From: Pseudomonas fluorescens
GTDB lineage: Bacteria; Pseudomonadota; Gammaproteobacteria; Pseudomonadales; Pseudomonadaceae
DNA length: 64,000 nucleotides
Direction of reading: 5' to 3'
NCBI RefSeq assembly: GCF_902497895.1
Contig: NZ_CABVHQ010000003.1
Coordinates: 62,001 to 126,000 of the forward strand
Below the pieces are notes generated by a model that was not told where the DNA came from, ran no database searches, and saw nothing but the letters and a program-made list of their open reading frames with translations. The number at the start of each line of letters is the position of its first letter. Position 1 is the stretch's first letter. Position numbers and translations under genes: made by a program. Shown here piece after piece: positions 27,695-37,138 of this stretch.

Positions 27695-29152
27695 TCAATT
27701 CGCCCACTGCGCCAGGGCAACCGCCACTTTGTCTTCCAGTATTTTGATCCGGTCGCCGTCCACCAGGTAATTGTTCGAGACCATGGCAAACACCAAGGAC
27801 CGGCCATTGGCACTGCTGACATAACCGGACAATGATGAGACAGACCCCATCGAACCCGTCTTGGCGTGCAGGTTGTTTTCGGCGGGCGTGTTGCGCAGTC
27901 GATTGCGCAAGGTGCCGCCCAGCATCCGCTGCGGATTGCCGGCAATTGGCAGTGCGGCGTACCAACTGCCGAACCAGGGCTGTTTGCGCACGACCAGCAA
28001 CAAGTCAGTCAGGCTTTGCGTGGAGATCAGGTTGCGACGCGACAGACCCGATCCGTCGACCTGGACCAGCAGCTCGGTATCAATGCCCTGACGGACCAGG
28101 AAGCCATTGATGGCCGCCACCCCAGCGCTTGCCGTTCCGGCGTTGACGGTCTTGCGGCCCATGGCTTTGAGCAGCACTTCGGCGATGCTGTTATTCGATA
28201 GTTTGAGCAAGGGCAATAGCAATTGAGCAAGCGGCGGTGATTCATGACTGGCCAACGGTATGGCACCCGGCGCGGTAACCCCGCCAATCAAGGTCTGACC
28301 GCGAATCTCGATCCCCTGCTCGGTCAGTGCCTGCTTGAAAACATCCGCGACCAGTCGGGTCGGTTCCCAGACGCTGACCCATTTACGACTTTGTTTTCCC
28401 GGGGGCAAGGTGCCACTGACGGTCAGCTGATTACTCCCGTGTTCGCGGTTCACACTAATGCTGTTGGTCGGCCCGACCGTCGCACGATTGAGCAGCGTCA
28501 GTGTGCGGTTTTGCGGACTGATGCTGACGAGCGTCGGCTCACCATCAATCGCCGACGCACTGACCGTGACAATCACCGTACCCGCGTCGAAATCATCATT
28601 GGGCGAAAGGCTGAGCGCTGAAATTTGCGCACCGTAGTACTTCTCCTCATCGTCATGGGCCCAGTCGACGCCGAGTCTGCTGGCATCGAATGCAGTGTCG
28701 TCGATCACCAGATCGCCACTGACGCTTTTGATGCCCTGGCGCGCCAACGCCATTGCCAGCTGGCGGTAGTCCTGTGCCTGAATGCTCGGGTCACCAGAAC
28801 CTCGAAGATAGAGGTTGCCGTTCAGACGACTGCCCAGCTGCTGGCCATTGCTCAGCAGCTGCGTGGTAAACCGGTAATCGGCGCCCAGTACATCCATTGC
28901 CGCCGCCGCGGTGAGCAGCTTGAGGCTCGACGCCGGCAGTAGACGCCTATCGCCATTGTGCTGAAAAAGCGTTGCACCGCTGTTCGCATCGCGAACGGTC
29001 AATGAGCTGATCGCGCCATCCAGGGTCGGATCGGCCAACACACTTTCGAGGGCCAGTGTCGACTCGGCCTTCGGGACATTGGCGCAAGCACTGAGCAATA
29101 AACTTGCCGCAATCAGCAGCCCCGTGGCGTTAGTACGTTGTCCTGTTTTCAT
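27695..29152 (-). CDS. dacB: D-alanyl-D-alanine carboxypeptidase/endopeptidase (PBP4 type)
   Basis: Class-C low-molecular-weight penicillin-binding protein that trims peptidoglycan stem peptides and cross-links in the periplasm. Penicillin-binding motifs are all present: SSLK (Ser-x-x-Lys) in LLPASSLKLL, SNN in KLSNNSIAEV, and KTG in HAKTGSMGSV. The signal is lipoprotein-like: LLIAASLLLSAC followed by ANVPKA. ATG 29152 has AAAGGA six bases upstream; a longer open frame to 29272 is unsupported. 485 residues. Beta-lactamase regulation by DacB is known in P. aeruginosa; the link to the amidase at 60642 is not local. Confidence 0.9.
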   Translation of the reverse strand: MKTGQRTNATGLLIAASLLLSACANVPKAESTLALESVLADPTLDGAISSLTVRDANSGATLFQHNGDRRLLPASSLKLLTAAAAMDVLGADYRFTTQLLSNGQQLGSRLNGNLYLRGSGDPSIQAQDYRQLAMALARQGIKSVSGDLVIDDTAFDASRLGVDWAHDDEEKYYGAQISALSLSPNDDFDAGTVIVTVSASAIDGEPTLVSISPQNRTLTLLNRATVGPTNSISVNREHGSNQLTVSGTLPPGKQSRKWVSVWEPTRLVADVFKQALTEQGIEIRGQTLIGGVTAPGAIPLASHESPPLAQLLLPLLKLSNNSIAEVLLKAMGRKTVNAGTASAGVAAINGFLVRQGIDTELLVQVDGSGLSRRNLISTQSLTDLLLVVRKQPWFGSWYAALPIAGNPQRMLGGTLRNRLRNTPAENNLHAKTGSMGSVSSLSGYVSSANGRSLVFAMVSNNYLVDGDRIKILEDKVAVALAQWAN

Positions 29153-29378
29153 AAAAATCCTTTTTCGTTTTACATCCTGATAACCGGGAAATACCCATTG
29201 AAGATCGCCCGGCCAACGACCGCAACGACTGGCGTGGTTCTTCATGACCAGCGCCAGGCCCTCAGATAACAATCAACGCATTCTCGCTGTCAACGAAGGA
29301 CTTTCCTTGAAATCATTTCCACGCAAACAGCTCAACCCAGCAGGCTAAAAAAGTGATCTCTGTAACAACGGGTTGCCC

Positions 29379-31823
29379 TCAAAATTCCAACGTACTCGAC
29401 AACATCACCTGCCGCGAATCGCCCATGGAGACAAAGAACCGACTGGCCGCCGAGGTGTAGTAGGTACGGTCGAACAGGTTCTTCACGTTGAGCTGGAACT
29501 TGACCCTTTGCCCGTCGACCTGGGTGTCGTAGGTGGCGAAGGCATCGGCCACGGTATAGCTCGGCAGGTCGAAGTCGTTCACCGCGTTACCGGCCCGCTC
29601 GCCGACATACCGCGCACCGGCCCCGACCCGTAGCTGGTCGCCGCCGAGGAGGCTGCCGAAGTCGTAGACCGCCGACAGCGAGCCACTGTTCTTTGCCACA
29701 TTTTGCAGGCGCTTGCCTTTGTAGGTCGGGTCTTCGGTGACTTCGGCATCGGTGTAGGCGTAGCTGCCGATCATGCTCCAGCGATCACTCAACTGGCCGC
29801 TCAGATCCACTTCCAGTCCCCGGGAACGCACCTCGCCGGCGGCGCTGTAGATCGTCGTCGGACCTTCGGAATTGGCCACCAGCACGTTGCGTTTCTTGAT
29901 GTCGAACAGCGCGACGTTGCCCGTCACGCGGCCCGGCATGTCGAGTTTGGCCCCCAGTTCCCAGGACTTGGCTTCTTCCGGTGCGACGGCTCCGTCGAGG
30001 ACCACGGTGCTGCCGCTGAGCGGCGCGATGGTGGAGTTGGGTTTGAACGATTCGGTATAGCTGCCGTAGAACGACAGCTCATCGGTGTAGCGATACACCA
30101 GCCCGGCCCGCGGCACCCATTTCTGCCCGTTGCTGTCGGTGTTGGCCTTGAACGGGCGGCCCTTGCCGGCGTACTGGTCATACTCCTGAAAGCGCGCACC
30201 GCCCACCAGGATCCACTGATCGGTGAGGTGGATCGAGTCCTGCAGGAATACCGAATCGCTGCGCAGCAAATCGGTCTGGGCACTGTCGGCAGGGCTGACG
30301 GTGCTGCCTGCCACTTCACGGCCGTAAACCGGATCGGCGTAGCTGAAGGTCGTCAGGCTTTTCTGGCGGATCAGGTCGGCGCGGTAGATCTTGCGGTATT
30401 CGTCATCGAGACCGAACACCAGATCATGTTGCATACCGACCACATCGACCTTGCCCTCAAGGCTGGCCGTGGTGAAACGGTCGGTACTGATGGCGTCCTG
30501 GGTGCCGTCCATGTTGCGGGTCAGCGTACCCTTTTCGGTGTCGATGGCCGTGACCCGGACCTGGCTGGCATCGTAGGTTTCGCGGTTCCAGCTGTAGCCG
30601 AAGTGGGCGTTCCAGTTATCGTTGAGTTGGTGATCGGCTTCGAAGTGATACAGGTCCGACCGCCCTTCCATGTTGTTGAATGGCTCATCCAGACGCCGCT
30701 CCCGGGGGATATTCAGCGGATGATTGGTGTCGGGGTCGATGGCCGTGCCACGGTCGAACGGCGAGAGAAACTCCCGGTGTTCGTAGGCGAATAACAGCTG
30801 GGTGCTTTCGCCGAACCAGGCCAGGGATGGGGCGATCAGGCTTTCGCGGTGAGTGCCGAAGTTGCGCCAGTAATCTTCGTCTTCATGGTCCAGGACCATT
30901 CGGTAAGCCAACCCCGAATCCGTCAATGCGCCCGTGCTGTCGAGGCTGCCGCCGCTGCCATTCTTGCCATCGCCGTAAGTCGAACCGCGCACCGTCAAGG
31001 CGTTGTATTGCGCCAGCTCTGGCTTCTTGCTGACCATGTTCACCACCCCGCCCGGGTCTTGGATGCCATAAAGCAAAGAGGCCGGCCCCTTGAGCACTTC
31101 GACCCGATCCACCGAGGCGTTCAGGCCACGGCCCTGCACCACCGGCATGCCATCGCGCATGATCGAACCATTGCGATTGTCGCCAAACCCGCGGGTCATT
31201 ACCGAATCCTGAGTGCTGCCCAGGGTGTTGCCTTGGGTGATGCCGCTGACATTCGCCAGCGCGTCATCCAGATTGCGCGGCGCCTGGTCGCGGATCACCT
31301 GGGCCGGGATCACGTTGACGGTCTGCGGAATTTCCAGCAGCAACGCCTGGGAGCGCATCACCGAACTGGTGGGTGGCGGCTGATAGCTCAGCGGTGGCTG
31401 GACGATCGAAGTGATGGTGGTCGCCCCAAGGTTCAGCGCGCCTTCGGTGGGCTGCGGTTCAAGGGCTAGGGTATGGGCGTCGGTCTGGCGGAAGGTGAAA
31501 CCGGAGTTGCTCAGCATGCGCTGCATGGCCTGCCCGGCACTCATCTGGCCGCTGACCGTAGGTGCCGTGAGGCCGTACGGCGCTTCATCGGTGTAAACCA
31601 CGCTGATGCCGGTGACCCGGCTGAAGTCACTCAATGCCTGGGGCAGGGGCTTGGCCGCTATGGCGAAGTTGAACTGCGCGCGCTGTTGAGTGCTGCCAGC
31701 ATCCGCGGCCAAGGCCACACCCAGGGGTAACAAGGCTAAAGCCGAAACGGCCAGTGCCCCGGCACCGAACCATTGTTTAACCGAACCGCTTGCCGTCGAC
31801 TTTGCCCTGGACTTCATGCTCAT
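29379..31823 (-). CDS. TonB-dependent siderophore receptor with signalling domain
   Basis: Outer-membrane ferric-siderophore transporter, 814 residues. Signal peptide to ~residue 40; STN signalling domain (~50-105; FNFAIAAKPLPQALSDFSRV) that contacts the FecR regulator; plug (~150-270; IPQTVNVIPAQVIRDQAPRN, RVEVLKGPASLLYGIQDPGG); 22-strand barrel ending in MLSSTLEF. Encoded downstream of its sigma and anti-sigma genes in the order of P. aeruginosa fiuI-fiuR-fiuA, so a hydroxamate (ferrichrome-type) siderophore is plausible but not proven. Expected control is Fur plus the ECF sigma factor. Confidence 0.92.
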   Translation of the reverse strand: MSMKSRAKSTASGSVKQWFGAGALAVSALALLPLGVALAADAGSTQQRAQFNFAIAAKPLPQALSDFSRVTGISVVYTDEAPYGLTAPTVSGQMSAGQAMQRMLSNSGFTFRQTDAHTLALEPQPTEGALNLGATTITSIVQPPLSYQPPPTSSVMRSQALLLEIPQTVNVIPAQVIRDQAPRNLDDALANVSGITQGNTLGSTQDSVMTRGFGDNRNGSIMRDGMPVVQGRGLNASVDRVEVLKGPASLLYGIQDPGGVVNMVSKKPELAQYNALTVRGSTYGDGKNGSGGSLDSTGALTDSGLAYRMVLDHEDEDYWRNFGTHRESLIAPSLAWFGESTQLLFAYEHREFLSPFDRGTAIDPDTNHPLNIPRERRLDEPFNNMEGRSDLYHFEADHQLNDNWNAHFGYSWNRETYDASQVRVTAIDTEKGTLTRNMDGTQDAISTDRFTTASLEGKVDVVGMQHDLVFGLDDEYRKIYRADLIRQKSLTTFSYADPVYGREVAGSTVSPADSAQTDLLRSDSVFLQDSIHLTDQWILVGGARFQEYDQYAGKGRPFKANTDSNGQKWVPRAGLVYRYTDELSFYGSYTESFKPNSTIAPLSGSTVVLDGAVAPEEAKSWELGAKLDMPGRVTGNVALFDIKKRNVLVANSEGPTTIYSAAGEVRSRGLEVDLSGQLSDRWSMIGSYAYTDAEVTEDPTYKGKRLQNVAKNSGSLSAVYDFGSLLGGDQLRVGAGARYVGERAGNAVNDFDLPSYTVADAFATYDTQVDGQRVKFQLNVKNLFDRTYYTSAASRFFVSMGDSRQVMLSSTLEF

Positions 31824-31956
31824 GACCTGTGTGTAGAAACGTTACGGATGCGAATGAATCGCACTTTCAAGCACTACACGGATGTCACTTGGGTTTACCT
31901 CACAATAAATTTGAAATATTTCTTTGGAGCAGATCAGTAAGTGCGCGTCGCCAGCT

Positions 31957-31985
31957 AGAAGATCGCAGCCTGCGGCAGCTCCTAC
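31957..31985. repeat. Solitary REP between anti-sigma and receptor genes
   Basis: AGAAGATCGCAGCCTGCGGC followed by AGCTCCTAC, single arm, in the 186-bp gap upstream of the receptor gene. It may form a boundary between fecR-type and receptor transcripts. Confidence 0.8.
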
Positions 31986-32009
31986 AGGGGAACGCGGTCG
32001 GCCGCTCAA

Positions 32010-32999
32010 TCAGCGCAAAATAATCAGATGTCCCAAAACGCTGTGTTGTTGAAACCCCAACACTCCCTGCAACGAATTCAACACCGCCTGCGGATCCTTG
32101 CTCGGAAAACTGCCACTGACCCGACGGACAGCCAGTTCATCATTGAGCAGCACAATCCGCCCCGGGTAATAACGTCCCAGATCTTTGACCAGGTCGGCCA
32201 GGGGTGCCTTGTAGTAATTCAGCCAGCCCTGACGCCAGGCCAGCTGCGCTTCGCTGTCGACCGCATGCAGTGGTTGCGCCGAACCTGCGGCATAGGCCAC
32301 TTGCTGACCGGCCGTGAGGATTTGTTGCGCTACGCCCTTGTCAGCGCTCACCCCGACTCTTCCTGACAGCACAGTCACCTGGGCACCCGCCGGTTGCAGC
32401 CGTACCTCGAACCGAGTGCCAAGCACTCGCGCCTCGCCCCCTTCGGCTTCGACAACGAACGGTTCGCCGGTGTGGCTCACGCTGAAAAATCCGGCACCGC
32501 GACGCAGCTGGATATGCCGTTGTCCGTGGCTGAAATCCACGGCAATCGCACTGTCGGCATCCAGGGTGACCCGGGATTGATCGGCCAGGATGACGGTCCG
32601 TATTTCGCCCGGCGCCGAGACATAGTCCGCGCCCAAATCATCGATCCAGCGCGATGGTTGCCAACCGGCGCCCAGGGAAATCATCAGCAGCAAACAGGCA
32701 GCCATGGCCAAGGCACTGGACCTGCGTCGCAGCGAAGTGCGCCGGGAACGGTTCATGGCGTTGAGATAACCCTGCAGGGCGAAGGCCTCTTCCTGCGCCA
32801 GTCTGCTCGCCGGGACTTCACTCAATTCCCAGAGCACCTGAGCCAGGGCATAAGCCTCGACGTGGGCCGGATCGGCCTGCAACCAGCGGCTGAACGTGGC
32901 CTGATCGCCGCTGCTCGGCTGGTCATGCAACAGGCTCAACCAAGTCAGTGCGGCTTGTTCCTGGGCAGGCGTCGGGGTGACGCGAGAGGTATTGATCAC
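32010..32999 (-). CDS. FecR-family anti-sigma regulator
   Basis: Inner-membrane transducer between the TonB receptor signalling domain and its ECF sigma factor. 329 residues: a cytosolic N-terminal DUF4880-type domain (AALTWLSLLHDQPSSGDQAT), one helix (SALAMAACLLLMISLGAGW, ~92-110), and a periplasmic FecR domain (SAPGEIRTVILADQSRVTLD, LGTRFEVRL). Starts within the sigma gene (4-bp overlap), so the pair is translationally coupled. Length and order match fecR/fiuR-like genes. Confidence 0.93.
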   Translation of the reverse strand: MINTSRVTPTPAQEQAALTWLSLLHDQPSSGDQATFSRWLQADPAHVEAYALAQVLWELSEVPASRLAQEEAFALQGYLNAMNRSRRTSLRRRSSALAMAACLLLMISLGAGWQPSRWIDDLGADYVSAPGEIRTVILADQSRVTLDADSAIAVDFSHGQRHIQLRRGAGFFSVSHTGEPFVVEAEGGEARVLGTRFEVRLQPAGAQVTVLSGRVGVSADKGVAQQILTAGQQVAYAAGSAQPLHAVDSEAQLAWRQGWLNYYKAPLADLVKDLGRYYPGRIVLLNDELAVRRVSGSFPSKDPQAVLNSLQGVLGFQQHSVLGHLIILR

Positions 33000-33568
33000 G
33001 GTGCTTTCCCTGGCGTGCGTGGTTTCGAAGGTTCCCGCAGGCTCGCCTTGCAGGCTTCGAGGGCGCGCATCATATGTTTTTCCACGGCGCTTTGGGACAG
33101 CCCCATGGCCTTGGCGATCGCGGCGTACTTGCGGCCGTGAATGCGGTTGAGCAAGAAGATCTGCCGAGTGCGCTCGGGCAAGCTGCGCAACGCGGCTTCG
33201 ACGTGGCGCAGGTCATTGCCGGCCTCGAGCACCGCTTGCGGTTCAGTGCCCTGGTTGTCCTGCTCCGGCAACCAGCCTTCGTTGACCCGCACCCGCGCGC
33301 CTTCGCTGCGCAAATGGTCAATGGCGATGTTGCCGGCACAGCGCAGCAGATAGGTACTGAGTTCTTCGACCTGCACCAGGGGCCGGCGCCAGAAACGCAG
33401 GAACAAATCCTGCACCAAGTCCGCCGCCGTCGCCCGACAGCCCACCCGGCGACTGACCAGCGCTTCCATCTGCGGGCGCTGGGACAAAAACACCTGCAGA
33501 AAATGCGCACGCCCGCCCGAGGCTTCAGTGCTGTCAGCGTCCCGGGATCCGGGGGGCGTAGTGATCAT
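32996..33568 (-). CDS. ECF (FecI-type) RNA polymerase sigma factor
   Basis: 190 residues. Region 2 (TAADLVQDLFLRFWRRP, LLRCAGNIAIDHLRSE) and region 4 (LPERTRQIFLLNRIHGRKYA, IAKAMGLSQSAVEKHMMRAL) are clear. Iron-starvation sigma of the FecI group, expected to transcribe the downstream receptor gene when the cognate siderophore is bound. A Fur-box-like sequence lies ~75 bp upstream (33642-33660). Start ATG 33568. Confidence 0.94.
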   Translation of the reverse strand: MITTPPGSRDADSTEASGGRAHFLQVFLSQRPQMEALVSRRVGCRATAADLVQDLFLRFWRRPLVQVEELSTYLLRCAGNIAIDHLRSEGARVRVNEGWLPEQDNQGTEPQAVLEAGNDLRHVEAALRSLPERTRQIFLLNRIHGRKYAAIAKAMGLSQSAVEKHMMRALEACKASLREPSKPRTPGKAP

Positions 33569-33641
33569 TAAAAGGGGACTCGAATAAAGAGAGGCATCCA
33601 GCGGCGGACTATTGCCAGACCTGGATCAACAAGCCGCCAAT

Positions 33642-33660
33642 ACTAATGATAAATATTCTC
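33642..33660 (-). promoter_or_regulatory. Probable Fur box upstream of the ECF sigma gene
   Basis: ACTAATGATAAATATTCTC matches 14 of 19 positions of the consensus GATAATGATAATCATTATC. It lies in an A+T-rich stretch 74-92 bp upstream of the sigma start, where iron-regulated promoters of this class normally sit. Confidence 0.65.
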
Positions 33661-33693
33661 ATATACAAAATATTTCTGGCGCCGCACATCCCT

Positions 33694-33932
33694 CCGTAGC
33701 AGCTGCCGAAGGCTGCGAGGCTGCGTTCGCCTCACGTAGCAGCTGCCGAGCCTGCGAAGCAGTCGTTGAAATCAGGCACCGCGGTATTCCAGAAAACCGT
33801 GGACGCAGAATTTACGGTTGCTTCGCAGCCGAACGCAGCCTCGCAGGCTCGGCAGCTGCTACATGCGGTATGTCTGGCAGAGCCGGCTTGCAGGTCTTAG
33901 GGCCGCTGCGGGGGCAAGCCCCCTCGCCACAG
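33694..33932. repeat. Compound REP cluster upstream of the sigma gene
   Basis: Left arm GTAGCAGCTGCCGAAGGCTG in two copies (33697 and ~33738), right arm once, ending CAGCTGCTAC (~33862), then a half element GGGGGCAAGCCCCCTCGCCA (~33909). It fills the 427-bp gap 33569-33995 together with the Fur box and the HPF terminator; no gene was seen. Confidence 0.82.
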
Positions 33933-33941
33933 AAAACAAAA

Positions 33942-33975
33942 CGGGCCTGCAATGGCAGGCCCGTTTTCATTGGGG
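33942..33975 (-). terminator. Intrinsic terminator of the hpf gene
   Basis: AACGGGCCTGC-AATG-GCAGGCCCGTT gives an 11-bp perfect stem with a T-rich tail on the minus strand, just after the hpf stop. A weaker T-stretch on + could make it bidirectional. Confidence 0.88.
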
Positions 33976-33995
33976 TGGTATAGGTGTGTCAGGCC

Positions 33996-34403
33996 TCAGC
34001 TATTGAGTGCGGCCTGTTCGTTTTCCAGGAATTCTTCTTCAAGCAGCGCGTCTGCCTGGCCTCCATCTTCATTTGCCGCCGTTGCGGCGCGTTTGTTGCG
34101 CAGTTTGCCGAACATGTGTTCCAGCGCATGGTCGAGCTTGGTGGCTGCACCTTCGATCGCCAGTTCCAGCGTATCGGCTTTATGGGTGACCGAAACCGGT
34201 TGATGGCCTTTTGGCCGCGCCTCAAGTTGGCAGCGCATATCGTGGGGACCGGGTTTGTCGCCGTTCTCATCCCGCAGGTGAACTTCGATACGGGTCAGGT
34301 CTTCTTCGTATCGTTCGAGCGTGCTCTCAATGGTAGTACGTACCCACTCCTCCAGTCGGATGCTGCTTTGAATATGGTTATCACTGTTGACTTGGATTTG
34401 CAT
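33996..34403 (-). CDS. Ribosome hibernation/translation-inhibitor protein, HPF/RaiA family
   Basis: 135 residues, start MQIQVNSDNHIQSSIRLEEW. The ~100-residue beta-alpha-beta fold of RaiA/HPF proteins is visible (IESTLERYEEDLTRIEVHLRD, SVTHKADTLELAIEGAATKL) with an acidic tail. Such proteins bind the 30S subunit in stationary phase or stress. It is not next to rpoN, where the canonical hpf lies, so it is a second paralogue. Leader AAGGGATG; own terminator at 33942. Confidence 0.88.
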   Translation of the reverse strand: MQIQVNSDNHIQSSIRLEEWVRTTIESTLERYEEDLTRIEVHLRDENGDKPGPHDMRCQLEARPKGHQPVSVTHKADTLELAIEGAATKLDHALEHMFGKLRNKRAATAANEDGGQADALLEEEFLENEQAALNS

Positions 34404-34615
34404 AGTTCATCCCTTATTTCAGCTAGCTCGCGAGAGGCTCCCCGGTTGCCCGTTGGGCGTGATCACCGTGACCTCTTACTTACACAATCGGTCTGCTCGC
34501 AGAACAATTCAACCCCTAAAAAAAGATAAATCTCGATTCGCAAAAAAAGCCGGACAAAGGGCAAATGCGCTGTTAATGTCGGGAGTTGGGTCGCACCGGC
34601 CCCCCTCCCCATTTC

Positions 34616-35563
34616 TTACAACTGCCCCTCGCCCAAAGGGTGCAGGCTGCGAAAAATCCCCGCCTCCTCCACCAGCCAGTCATGCACCGCGCGCACGCCC
34701 GGATGGCTCAGCGCACCCGGCGCATAGAGCACTACATAGCGCTTGTGATTGGGCACCGCGACACCAAACGGCACGATCAAGGTACCGCGCTCCAGTTCGT
34801 CATTGAGCAGAGTACGACGGGCAATGGCCACGCCCATGCCGGCAGTCGCCGCTTCAATGGTCAGGTGGTTGCGATTGAAGGTGTGCCCGCGCCGCACATC
34901 CGCGCCTTCGAAGCCGATGGCGTTGAGATAGAACTCCCACTCCGCGTATTCATAACTGCCGCGCCAGGCGGTGATGTCGTGCAGCAACGGAAAATGCACC
35001 AGGGCCGCCGGTCCGTGGAGTGGCGGTCGGCCGCGCAACAGGCTGGGGGCACAGACCGGGAAAATCTGCTCGTCGAGCAAGGCTGTGGATAACAAGCCGG
35101 GGTAACTGCCGTCGTTAAGATCGATGGCCAGATCGAAATCGCCTTCATGCAACGGCACGCTGCTGTCCTCGGCCACCAGACGCAACTGAATGTCCGGGAA
35201 ACGCTGCTGCAATCGCGGCAGACGCGGGGTCAGCCACTTGCTCAGGAACGACGGAATCGAGCGCACCCGCAGAATCCCGCTGATCATTCCGGCGTCCAGT
35301 CGTCGCAATTCTGCATCGATGCTGCCATAGGCCTCGCTGACGGTAATGGCCAGTCGCTGGCCTTCGGCGCTCAACTCCACCCCCCGGGCGCGCCGGTGAA
35401 ACAGGCGAAAACCCAGCCGTTCTTCCAGTTGCCGAATCTGCTGACTGACCGCACCCGGTGTGATGTGCAGTTCTTCGGCGCAACGGGTGAACGACAGGTG
35501 CCGCGCGGCACAGGAAAACACGTGCAGCCAGACGTAGGTCTGGGCGTGCAATTGACGACTCAT
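34616..35563 (-). CDS. LysR-family regulator divergent from L-serine dehydratase
   Basis: 315 residues. DNA-binding domain WLHVFSCAARHLSFTRCAEE...GAVSQQIRQLEERLGFRLFHR is of the GcvA/AmpR subgroup, followed by a periplasmic-binding-like effector domain. Divergent from sdaA (135 bp between starts), so it probably controls serine catabolism and uptake, perhaps sensing serine. The regulatory target is inferred from position only. Confidence 0.9.
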   Translation of the reverse strand: MSRQLHAQTYVWLHVFSCAARHLSFTRCAEELHITPGAVSQQIRQLEERLGFRLFHRRARGVELSAEGQRLAITVSEAYGSIDAELRRLDAGMISGILRVRSIPSFLSKWLTPRLPRLQQRFPDIQLRLVAEDSSVPLHEGDFDLAIDLNDGSYPGLLSTALLDEQIFPVCAPSLLRGRPPLHGPAALVHFPLLHDITAWRGSYEYAEWEFYLNAIGFEGADVRRGHTFNRNHLTIEAATAGMGVAIARRTLLNDELERGTLIVPFGVAVPNHKRYVVLYAPGALSHPGVRAVHDWLVEEAGIFRSLHPLGEGQL

Positions 35564-35698
35564 CGTTTAGTCCTGCTAAAGGCTGTCTTAGGAAGTTTCG
35601 TTGGTCAGTGCTGACCGAGGAAGGCAGTATCGCCGACATTGCGCTCGTCCTACAAAACATGGCAGCGATTCCTACTCCATTGCTTGTAAGGGTTTAGC

Positions 35699-37075
35699 AT
35701 GGCTATCAGTGTTTTCGATCTATTCAAAGTCGGTATCGGACCGTCCAGCTCCCATACTGTCGGCCCTATGCGGGCCGCCGCGACCTTCGCCCAATCCCTG
35801 TTTGACCAAGGTCTGCTGGATGAGGTTCGGCGGGTGGAAATCCGCCTGTACGGTTCACTGTCCGCCACCGGCGTCGGGCATGCCACCGACCGTGCCTGCG
35901 TGATGGGACTGATGGGCGAGTGGCCCGACAGCATTGATCCGACCAGCATCGGTCCGCGCATTCAGCAGCTACATGAGTCCGGTGAACTGTCGTTGGCCGG
36001 TCGCTCGACCATTGCCTTCGACTGGCAGCGCGACTTGCTGCTGCTCGACGAAAGCCTGCCCTACCACCCGAACGCCATGTCCCTGACGGCTTTTGGCGAA
36101 ACCGGCGAACTCTGGGAACAGACCTACTACTCGGTCGGTGGCGGTTTCATCGTCGAAGCGGCCGAGGCCGAATCCGGTGTTTCCCCTGCCGGCGATGTCG
36201 AGTTGCCCTACGATTTTTCCAGCGCCGCCGAACTGCTCGCACTCTGCAACCAGCATGGCCTGCGCGTATCCGAATTGATGATGGCCAATGAACGGGCCTG
36301 GCGCAGCGACGCCGAGATCCGCAGCGGCCTGTTGCATATCTGGTCGGTGATGCGCGAGTGCGTCGAACAAGGCCTGCGCCACGAGGGCATCCTGCCAGGT
36401 GGCCTGAATGTGCCGCGTCGGGCAGCGAAATTGCACCGCAGCCTGCTGGAAATCGGCAAGCCGAATGTCATCAGCTCGACCTTGTCGGCCATGGAGTGGG
36501 TCAACCTGTTTGCCTTGGCCGTGAACGAAGAAAACGCCGCCGGTGGGCGCATGGTCACCGCGCCAACCAACGGCGCCGCCGGGATCATCCCGGCCGTGTT
36601 GCATTACTACATGAAGTTCAATCCCGAAGCCTGCGACGACGATGTCGTGGCGTTCTTTCTCGGCGCGGCGGCGGTGGGCATCCTGTGCAAGAAAAACGCC
36701 TCGATCTCCGGTGCCGAAGTCGGCTGCCAGGGTGAAGTCGGCTCGGCCTGCGCCATGGCCGCCGCCGGGCTCGCCGATATCCTCGGCGCCACCCCGGAAC
36801 AACTGGAAAACGCCGCCGAGATCGGCCTGGAACACAACCTCGGGCTGACCTGCGACCCGGTCGGCGGGTTGGTGCAAGTGCCGTGCATCGAACGCAATGC
36901 GATTGCTGCCGTGAAGGCGATCAACGCCACGCAAATGGCCCTGCGCGGCGACGGCAAGCATTTTATTTCCCTGGACCGGGTGATCCGCACCATGCGCGAT
37001 ACCGGCGCCGATATGCATGACAAATACAAAGAGACTTCACGGGGCGGCCTGGCGGTGAGCTGGGTGGAATGCTGA
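35699..37075 (+). CDS. sdaA: L-serine ammonia-lyase (iron-sulfur)
   Basis: Deaminates L-serine to pyruvate and ammonia. 458 residues, single-chain bacterial type: N-terminal beta domain (SVFDLFKVGIGPSSSHTVGP) and C-terminal alpha domain with the cysteines for the 4Fe-4S cluster (GAEVGCQGEVGSACAMAAAG and LTCDPVGGLVQVPC). Start ATG 35699. Followed after 63 bp by a serine transporter, so uptake and degradation are co-expressed. Whether it is the sdaA or sdaB paralogue cannot be decided here. Confidence 0.94.
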   Translation: MAISVFDLFKVGIGPSSSHTVGPMRAAATFAQSLFDQGLLDEVRRVEIRLYGSLSATGVGHATDRACVMGLMGEWPDSIDPTSIGPRIQQLHESGELSLAGRSTIAFDWQRDLLLLDESLPYHPNAMSLTAFGETGELWEQTYYSVGGGFIVEAAEAESGVSPAGDVELPYDFSSAAELLALCNQHGLRVSELMMANERAWRSDAEIRSGLLHIWSVMRECVEQGLRHEGILPGGLNVPRRAAKLHRSLLEIGKPNVISSTLSAMEWVNLFALAVNEENAAGGRMVTAPTNGAAGIIPAVLHYYMKFNPEACDDDVVAFFLGAAAVGILCKKNASISGAEVGCQGEVGSACAMAAAGLADILGATPEQLENAAEIGLEHNLGLTCDPVGGLVQVPCIERNAIAAVKAINATQMALRGDGKHFISLDRVIRTMRDTGADMHDKYKETSRGGLAVSWVEC

Positions 37076-37138
37076 GACGCATTCCCTGAGCGCCATACCC
37101 GCGTGAGCCCGAGCAAGAACAATAACGAGGCGATACCG

